Shown here: in pieces, positions 59,325 to 64,000 of the stretch
Layout: each line of letters opens with the position of its first letter
Position numbering within the stretch: position 1 is the stretch's first letter
Assembly (NCBI RefSeq): GCF_040459645.1
Contig: NZ_JARVHQ010000001.1
Span: 3,534,001 to 3,598,000, forward strand
Direction: 5' to 3'
DNA from: Bacillus cereus group sp. RP43
GTDB lineage: Bacteria > Bacillota > Bacilli > Bacillales > Bacillaceae_G
DNA: 64,000 bases
Program-made: the position numbers and the translations under genes
The notes under the pieces: generated by a model
The model's database searches: none
What the model was told of the DNA's origin: nothing
Seen by the model: only the letters and a program-made list of their open reading frames with translations

Positions 59325-59480
59325 GGCGCGAGGAAGCAACCACAATTGTACGGCTATTTTCTTCCCTACCATCCAATCATTTCATATCTCTGGTCTTACA
59401 CGGCTTGGTCCACTAAAAGGCTCTATCCGCTTCCACACTATGCCAGATCCTCTCTTCCAGCATAAAAAAAGCTTTTTCTT
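59325..59480 (-). ncRNA. copy C of repeated flagellar-locus RNA-like element (flgK-flgL gap)
   Basis: Read leftwards from just past flgK: AAAAAGCTTTTTTTATG, CTGGAAGAGAGGATC, with 20 nt from GAGAG to CGGATAGAGCC, then 36 nt from CGG to GAGATATGAAATG, GGTAGGGAAG, and an end block TAGCCG then ACAATTGTGG and GCGCC. The element ends about 30 nt before the flgL ribosome binding site, so it is the intercistronic RNA of flgK-flgL. It shares blocks and spacing with A, B and D. Confidence 0.7.
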
Positions 59481-59492
59481 TTTTATTACGTT

Positions 59493-60791
59493 TTATCTAA
59501 TAATCGAAAACAAACTATCAAACACTTCATTCATCGTCGTAATAGCTTTAGAGTTTGCGACAAAATATTTTTGGAAAGCCATTAAATTAACCATTTCCTC
59601 TTCCATATTAACGCCTTCTATACTCATCTTTTCTTCCTGAATACCTTCTAATAAATCTTTATGAATGTTTTGATAAGCATTCACTGCACTTTTATCAGAA
59701 GCTACACCAACTATAAATTGGTCTAATGCTTGTTTATAAGAAAGACCTTCTTTATAATCTCCATCTGTAATTCCTGCTAGTTTATTTGCTGTTTCAGCAG
59801 AGATTTTCATTTTCGAAACATCTTTTGCGAATTCAGGGTTTAACTGAATATCTTTCGCATGATCTCCAACGAAGAAATCTTTTCCCATCACTGTATTCAC
59901 TTGACCTTTTACAGAACTCATTAGTTCTTCAAGGTTTTTCTTATAACTAGCAATCTTCGCTTTCGTATCTATCGCTGATTGAATTGCTCCACCATTTAAA
60001 GGAATATCCGATCCATAAATCGCAACAGACATTGGTTCTTTTTCTTTATTTAATTGAAGTGGATATGTATCTTGTCCATTTACTGTTAAAACACCATTCA
60101 TTCTAACACTCGCGATATTAGGATTCATAGATTCATAAGATACTTCAATATTGGCATACTTAGACATCTCTGTAACGATGCGATCACGTTCGTCTAATAG
60201 TTGATTAGGTACTTGTGTCCCTGCTTGTCCAATTTTTTTATTCGCCTCTGCTAAACTAGCACCAAGACGATTAAATTCATTCACATGTGCTTCAATATCT
60301 TCTGTCGTCTGTGCTTCTGCTGTATCTAAGTTTTTCGCAAGACGATTTATCTGACTTGTGAACTTCCCAGTTTCAGAAACTAATGTATCGTAGTAGTTTG
60401 GTTGTTCTGGATTTTTTGCAACTTCACGAAAAGCATTGAAGAATCCATCCATTAAACTAGATAATGAATTCTTTCCTGTAGTTCCTACCATAGACTCTAC
60501 TCGTGATAAAGTAGAATTCATATATGCGTAGTAAGAGAACTGTGACAACTGATCATTAAATTGCTTCGTTTTCACTTCATCTGTAATACGGTCAACTCCT
60601 AATGTTTGTACACCATAACCGATTCTCTGTTCAGGCGTATGACCGTTACTTGCTCCAACAGATCCGTAATTTACCATTTGACGAACATAACCCGGCGTAT
60701 GAATGTTAGATAAGTTTTGTTTTGTCGTTTGTAATCCCATTTGGGCCGCTAGCATACCAGATAACGGCGTATTATAATCAGATAATCTCAT
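59493..60791 (-). CDS. flgK: hook-filament junction protein FlgK
   Basis: 432-aa HAP1. The N-terminal axial motif is LSGMLAAQMGLQTTKQNLSNIHTPGYVRQ (residues 10-38), with NSLSSLMDGFFNAFREVAKNPEQPNYYDTLVSETGKFTSQINRLA in the FlgK-specific helical domain. The C-terminus is GVNMEEEMVNLMAFQKYFVANSKAITTMNEVFDSLFSII. It is on the short side for the family because the central domain is small. AAAGGAGAAG precedes the ATG. Confidence 0.95.
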   Translation of the reverse strand: MRLSDYNTPLSGMLAAQMGLQTTKQNLSNIHTPGYVRQMVNYGSVGASNGHTPEQRIGYGVQTLGVDRITDEVKTKQFNDQLSQFSYYAYMNSTLSRVESMVGTTGKNSLSSLMDGFFNAFREVAKNPEQPNYYDTLVSETGKFTSQINRLAKNLDTAEAQTTEDIEAHVNEFNRLGASLAEANKKIGQAGTQVPNQLLDERDRIVTEMSKYANIEVSYESMNPNIASVRMNGVLTVNGQDTYPLQLNKEKEPMSVAIYGSDIPLNGGAIQSAIDTKAKIASYKKNLEELMSSVKGQVNTVMGKDFFVGDHAKDIQLNPEFAKDVSKMKISAETANKLAGITDGDYKEGLSYKQALDQFIVGVASDKSAVNAYQNIHKDLLEGIQEEKMSIEGVNMEEEMVNLMAFQKYFVANSKAITTMNEVFDSLFSIIR

Positions 60792-60808
60792 AATGCTTCA
60801 CTTCTCCT

Positions 60809-61261
60809 TTACAATAGTTCATTCATAAAGATTTGCGAATTATTGTTTTTCTCCAAATTGTATTCAGAAACGGAATCCACAATACTTTCTGTAGTTTTTA
60901 ATAGTACGTTTAAGTAATATTGATTTTTCAAAAGAATCATTTTTACATTTCCTTCTAATCCACTTAAGTTTTTTTGTAATTCTTCCATTTTTTCAATTTC
61001 TTCCTGAGAAAAATACAAAAATAGTGAACGCATACGCAAAGGTTCGATTTTCTTTTCCTTACAAAGCTGAACAACCATTTCCTCAAAAGAGCGAGATAAT
61101 CCTTTTACACCTTCTATGTATTGCAATTGCTCTACTTGTAGCTTTTGAACTGCATTTACATTTTTATGTTTTAAATTCTCATATATTTGTTCGCCAAGCG
61201 TTTGAATATTTTCATATGCCTTTTGAATAATAACGAGCTTTTCATATAATTGTATGTACAT
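60809..61261 (-). CDS. FlgN-like export chaperone
   Basis: 150-aa, fully helical cytosolic protein with long coiled-coil regions (EKLVIIQKAYENIQTLGEQIYENLKHKN and EEIEKMEELQKNLSGLEGNVKMILLKNQYYLNVLLKTTE). Size, helical content and location directly upstream of flgK fit FlgN, the FlgK/FlgL chaperone. Sequence identity to known FlgN is too low to be sure by eye. GGAAGGAAG precedes the ATG. Confidence 0.65.
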   Translation of the reverse strand: MYIQLYEKLVIIQKAYENIQTLGEQIYENLKHKNVNAVQKLQVEQLQYIEGVKGLSRSFEEMVVQLCKEKKIEPLRMRSLFLYFSQEEIEKMEELQKNLSGLEGNVKMILLKNQYYLNVLLKTTESIVDSVSEYNLEKNNNSQIFMNELL

Positions 61262-61276
61262 ATAGCTTCCTTCCTT

Positions 61277-61741
61277 TTACAAGACTAAATTTACAATCAA
61301 ACCATGAATTTCTCCAATTTGATTTAACATTTCTAAATGCCCTGTTTTCGTATTAATTAAATTCATAACATCTTCTAACTCAGTTAATCCCATTTCAGCT
61401 TGTTTTACAATCGTCATTTTCTGCGAATATCCGTAACGCGGATGACGAGACATAACATCTTTATACTGCAATACATTATCAACGTAAAAATTCAAAAATG
61501 ATTTCACAGTATTTTTATATTCCATAACATTATCGAGCGTTAACTCTAATTCGATTTTCTCTTTAATTTCTCCAATGTTATCAACAAGTGCTTCCATTTG
61601 TTCTAACAATTTATCTTTTTTCGGATCTGCATGCAAATTATCCGAAAAAGCAAGTCCTGTCCTGACATTTGCTTCTTTCGGCATTTGAGTAGCAGGCGGT
61701 ATATGCGATAAAATTGGATTGTGCGAGATAGAACGCAGCAT
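61277..61741 (-). CDS. YaaR/DUF327-family protein
   Basis: 154-aa helical protein of the YaaR (DUF327) family. The conserved part is ELTLDNVMEYKNTVKSFLNFYVDNVLQYKDV, then RHPRYGYSQKMTIVKQAEMGLTELEDVMNLI. The molecular role is unknown; in other Bacilli yaaR lies away from flagellar genes, whereas here it is the first gene of the flgN-flgK-flgL-fliD transcript. The ATG at 61739-61741 follows AGGTG; an upstream GTG is less likely. Confidence 0.8.
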   Translation of the reverse strand: MLRSISHNPILSHIPPATQMPKEANVRTGLAFSDNLHADPKKDKLLEQMEALVDNIGEIKEKIELELTLDNVMEYKNTVKSFLNFYVDNVLQYKDVMSRHPRYGYSQKMTIVKQAEMGLTELEDVMNLINTKTGHLEMLNQIGEIHGLIVNLVL

Positions 61742-61884
61742 ATATATCACCTATTTATTTTTTTATTTCCTTCCAAACTTAATCGTAAAATCCAGTTATT
61801 TATAATTATACTCTGTACAATGATATTTTGCAGTTATTTTTTATAGAAGATATGTTACAATTTAGCATGAGGTGGCACAAATCT

Positions 61885-62382
61885 ATGAATATTTTTCTTT
61901 GTGGTTCAAATCAATTAACAGCATTAGATCAGGAAGAAATAAAAAAATTTTTAATTGACTATGCTCACAAACATAAAATTTACATATTATGTTATAAATC
62001 TATTGAAAATGAAGTTCTTCGTTTTTTCATTGAAAATGAAAGGCTCGCTCAAAATTTATGCCTTTACACACTGCAACCGTTACATGTATTAACAGACGAA
62101 TTTCAAGAAGTCGTTGATTATTTAAAAAAACACGGAGCAGAGTATATTGCTTTTGATCATCCTTCCGACTCCATTTATCGATCAGATTATATGTTTTTTG
62201 TAAAGCAAATTATCGAAGATACCGATTTAGTTCTCTGTTTTTATAACGGAGATAAACATACGTCTGTCATTCCCGTTGACATTGCAAAAGAAGCAGGAAT
62301 TGATGCTGTTATTTATGATTTACCAGGCTTACATGAAAAGCAGATGAAAAAAAGCTTTGAACAAAAAATTCGTATGATGTAA
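61885..62382 (+). CDS. uncharacterised protein, Rossmann-like N-terminus
   Basis: 165-aa cytosolic protein, not recognised. It starts with a strand-glycine motif (MNIFLCGSNQLTALDQEEIKKFL), then alternating strands and helices (KIYILCYKSIENEVLRFFI; LCLYTLQPLHVL; YIAFDHPSDS; DTDLVLCFYNGDKHTSVIPVDIAKEAGIDAVIYDLPG). This looks like a nucleotide-binding fold, perhaps of the SLOG/LOG type, but that is only a guess. The ATG at 61885 is nine bases after AGGTGG. It is divergent from yaaR and lies just before cheR, so a link to motility is likely. Similar small proteins are not known to me in B. subtilis flagellar loci. Confidence 0.75.
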   Translation: MNIFLCGSNQLTALDQEEIKKFLIDYAHKHKIYILCYKSIENEVLRFFIENERLAQNLCLYTLQPLHVLTDEFQEVVDYLKKHGAEYIAFDHPSDSIYRSDYMFFVKQIIEDTDLVLCFYNGDKHTSVIPVDIAKEAGIDAVIYDLPGLHEKQMKKSFEQKIRMM

Positions 62383-62411
62383 AGGGGGAGGCACAATATC
62401 GTTATTGTGCC
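62382..62411 (+). promoter_or_regulatory. Shine-Dalgarno and start of cheR bridged by 22-nt hairpin
   Basis: AAGGGGGAG (62382-62390) runs straight into arm GGCACAATA (62390-62398), loop TCGT, arm TATTGTGCC (62403-62411). Ten bases later is the ATG (62422). Linear distance from the site to the ATG is over 30 nt; excluding the hairpin it is about 10 nt. A GTG at 62407 lies inside the right arm and is an unlikely start. This is the same 9-4-9 layout as at the flgG-like gene (12762-12793). Confidence 0.75.
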
Positions 62412-62421
62412 TATTGTAAAT

Positions 62422-63204
62422 ATGATAACTGAACAAGATTATAATCAATTTGTCGTAAGTTTTAAACAGCACTTTAATATGGATATCGCTTCCTATAAGC
62501 AAGATAGAATGCGCCGAAGAATCGACGCTTTCATTTCGAGAAAAGGTTTTGAAAATTACACAAATTTTTTAAATAATTTACGCACCGATCAAACGTTATT
62601 TTTAAGTTTTATTGACTATATTACAATTAACGTATCAGAGTTTTTCAGAAATAAAGAGCGCTGGCAAACGTTAGAGACGAAAGCTCTACCAAAGCTACTT
62701 GAACAAAATAACGGTAAATTAAAAATTTGGAGTGCTGCTTGCGCTGCCGGTGAAGAACCATATACACTTTCTTTAATATTATCGAAGCATCTAGTTCCGT
62801 TTCGTTATGACATTCAAGCAACGGATCTTGATTTTCATGTTTTAGAAACTGCAAAACGTGGTCAATATACAGAACGCTCTTTGAAAGAATTACCTAATGA
62901 TTTAAAACAACGTCATTTCACAAAAGAAGATGATACATATATATTGCATCAAAATATTAAACAGCAAGTTACATTTAAACAACATGATTTATTAATGCAG
63001 ACATTTGATACGAACTACGATTTAATCATTTGTCGAAATGTAATGATTTACTTTACAGAAGAAGCAAGAATAAAGCTCTATGAAAAGTTTAGTCGTTCTT
63101 TACGAAAAGGCGGCGTACTATTCGTTGGTAGCACAGAACAAATTTTAACACCCGAACGCTACAACCTTCAGCGTTTTGATACATTCTTCTACGAAAAAAT
63201 ATAG
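62422..63204 (+). CDS. cheR: chemotaxis protein methyltransferase CheR
   Basis: 260-aa SAM-dependent enzyme that methylates glutamates of chemoreceptors. The N-terminal helical domain is ITEQDYNQFVVSFKQHFNMDIASYKQDRMRRRIDAFI (the RRR region binds substrate). The SAM-binding motif WSAACAAGEEPYTL is at 103-116, with YDLIICRNVMIYF and LRKGGVLFVGSTEQIL. A longer GTG version (62407) is disfavoured. The ribosome binding site lies on the far side of a perfect hairpin. It follows the unknown gene by 39 nt and ends in a bidirectional terminator. Confidence 0.93.
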   Translation: MITEQDYNQFVVSFKQHFNMDIASYKQDRMRRRIDAFISRKGFENYTNFLNNLRTDQTLFLSFIDYITINVSEFFRNKERWQTLETKALPKLLEQNNGKLKIWSAACAAGEEPYTLSLILSKHLVPFRYDIQATDLDFHVLETAKRGQYTERSLKELPNDLKQRHFTKEDDTYILHQNIKQQVTFKQHDLLMQTFDTNYDLIICRNVMIYFTEEARIKLYEKFSRSLRKGGVLFVGSTEQILTPERYNLQRFDTFFYEKI

Positions 63205-63240
63205 AAAAAGGTCGTCATAATTGAAATGACGACCTTTTTT
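63204..63240. terminator. bidirectional terminator after cheR
   Basis: Arms GAAAAAGGTCGTCAT and ATGACGACCTTTTTT pair over about 14 bp with a 7-nt loop; A- and T-runs on both sides. It serves cheR and the convergent gene ending at 63243. Confidence 0.95.
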
Positions 63241-63242
63241 CA

Positions 63243-63959
63243 TTATATAATACGAATCAATATGATACCTATAACCCATATAAAGAGAAATAGAGCTGTA
63301 ACAGACCATTTATGCTCTTGAATCGTATGTTTCAACGCATGCGATAATTGCGTCATATTCATTTCTGCAAGTGCTCTCCACACACTCACATCACGTTCTT
63401 TAGAAATACGATCCGTACCGCTAATTAAAATTGTTTCGTTAGACAATTTTGTCATGTAAGCTGTAATAACTGTTATCATTAAATTCGTATTTCCTTCTGA
63501 TGTATCTTGTTCCACTCTAGAAATGAGCGCACTTACATCAAGTAACGGAATATGCACTTTTCTCCCAAACGAAAGCTGCACTTCAGCGAAATCATACGTT
63601 CCGTCTAATAACGGAACTCCCTTTATATGCGCTTGTTTAATAAGCCCCTGCAAACTTCTAACAATTTGTTCATATATTTTTCCCGATTGCTTTTCTTCCT
63701 CAGACAACATATGTAGCTTTGAAAACAACTGCAACACGGTATCCATTTCCTTAGAAAGCATTTCTTTTACAATCTTTCCATCACCTAAACTCGCAAGTAG
63801 AATCCCTATTTCATTATTTTTCGAGATGATTTGGGACTGCCCGGTAAACACAAGGTTACTCCGTTTTCGTTCTTTTTGAATTTCATGTTCTGAAATAGCT
63901 GCAGGCTGTTTTAATGGGTGTAGCGTCTTATTTTCAATTGTAGTACGTTTAATTTCCAT
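63243..63959 (-). CDS. tail-anchored protein with flagellin-core-like segment
   Basis: 238-aa protein, not assigned to a family. The middle (about residues 50-150) is helical and ends in EQIVRSLQGLIKQAHIKGVPLLDGTYDFAEVQLSFGRKVHIPLLDVSAL. This resembles the flagellin D1 segment with the usual ...FNGxxLLDG...IxVG...I.I.L.DLSA order. The C-terminus is a single hydrophobic helix (WSVTALFLFIWVIGIILIRII), so the protein is probably anchored in the membrane with the rest inside. No signal peptide. GGAGG precedes the ATG. It is convergent with cheR at the edge of the chemotaxis genes. The flagellin likeness is inferred from motif order only. Confidence 0.7.
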   Translation of the reverse strand: MEIKRTTIENKTLHPLKQPAAISEHEIQKERKRSNLVFTGQSQIISKNNEIGILLASLGDGKIVKEMLSKEMDTVLQLFSKLHMLSEEEKQSGKIYEQIVRSLQGLIKQAHIKGVPLLDGTYDFAEVQLSFGRKVHIPLLDVSALISRVEQDTSEGNTNLMITVITAYMTKLSNETILISGTDRISKERDVSVWRALAEMNMTQLSHALKHTIQEHKWSVTALFLFIWVIGIILIRII

Positions 63960-64000
63960 TTAAGCGCCTCCACTACTATCAAATTATTAGCCCCACTCTT

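Overview
The window is a chromosomal segment of a low-GC, rod-shaped Firmicute. The content fits the Bacillus cereus group (B. cereus, thuringiensis or a close relative). The signs are a Listeria-type MogR motility repressor gene inside a large flagellar locus, flagellin driven by an apparent sigma-A promoter rather than a sigma-D one, a BcpA-like pilin with sortases, an SLH-domain amidase, a repeat that I recognise as bcr1, and purine-rich ribosome binding sites with frequent TTG and GTG starts. No rRNA, tRNA, CRISPR array, prophage or insertion sequence transposase is visible.

Layout. Positions 1-6453 (minus strand) hold a sortase-assembled pilus locus: a 1108-aa surface protein with DUF11-type repeats, a 553-aa BcpA-like major pilin, and two tandem class C sortases, the second cut by the window edge. 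Positions 6908-8405 hold an ABM-domain protein, an alpha/beta hydrolase, a frameshifted small membrane protein gene and a 56-aa membrane protein gene. Positions 8468-10324 encode an AzlC/AzlD amino-acid exporter with a TrmB-type regulator. Positions 10503-11801 encode a flavin-dependent (LLM) monooxygenase behind a near-perfect Fur box.

Positions 11980-24549 are the distal flagellar block: a FlgG-type rod protein, FlhF, FlhA, FlhB, FliR, FliQ, FliP, a FliO-like protein, three SpoA-domain switch proteins including FliM, a lytic transglycosylase, and two divergently transcribed flagellin genes. Positions 24636-36283 form a molybdenum cofactor and formate dehydrogenase block, read in the order fdhF, DUF1641, DUF2294, fdhD, moaA, formate/nitrite transporter, moeB, moeA, moaE, moaD, moaC, mrp. 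It is interrupted between fdhF and its partner gene by a 146-bp bcr1-like element with 5-bp target duplications. Positions 36548-42089 hold a TerC-family protein, a membrane PAS-GGDEF-EAL protein and an SLH amidase.

Positions 42854-63959 are the second flagellar and chemotaxis block: mogR, cheV, an orphan FliG-C-like protein, flgE, flgD, fliK, fliJ, fliI, fliH, fliG, fliF, fliE, flgC, flgB, fliT, fliS, fliD, flgL, flgK, a FlgN-like chaperone, yaaR, a small unknown protein, cheR, and a tail-anchored protein resembling a flagellin core.

The most interesting non-coding signals sit in the motility genes. First, four copies of an unrecognised element of about 140-200 nt share blocks and block spacing. 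All lie in sense orientation in gaps of the flagellar locus (after cheV, before the FliG-C-like gene, between flgK and flgL, and in the leader of the second flagellin). Second, two genes (flgG-like and cheR) have a 22-nt perfect hairpin (9-4-9) inserted between the Shine-Dalgarno sequence and the start codon, so normal spacing exists only if the hairpin folds. Terminator-like hairpins also sit directly before the ribosome binding sites of fdhF and the formate/nitrite transporter gene, suggesting attenuation. All calls come from reading the sequence by eye; no database search was run.
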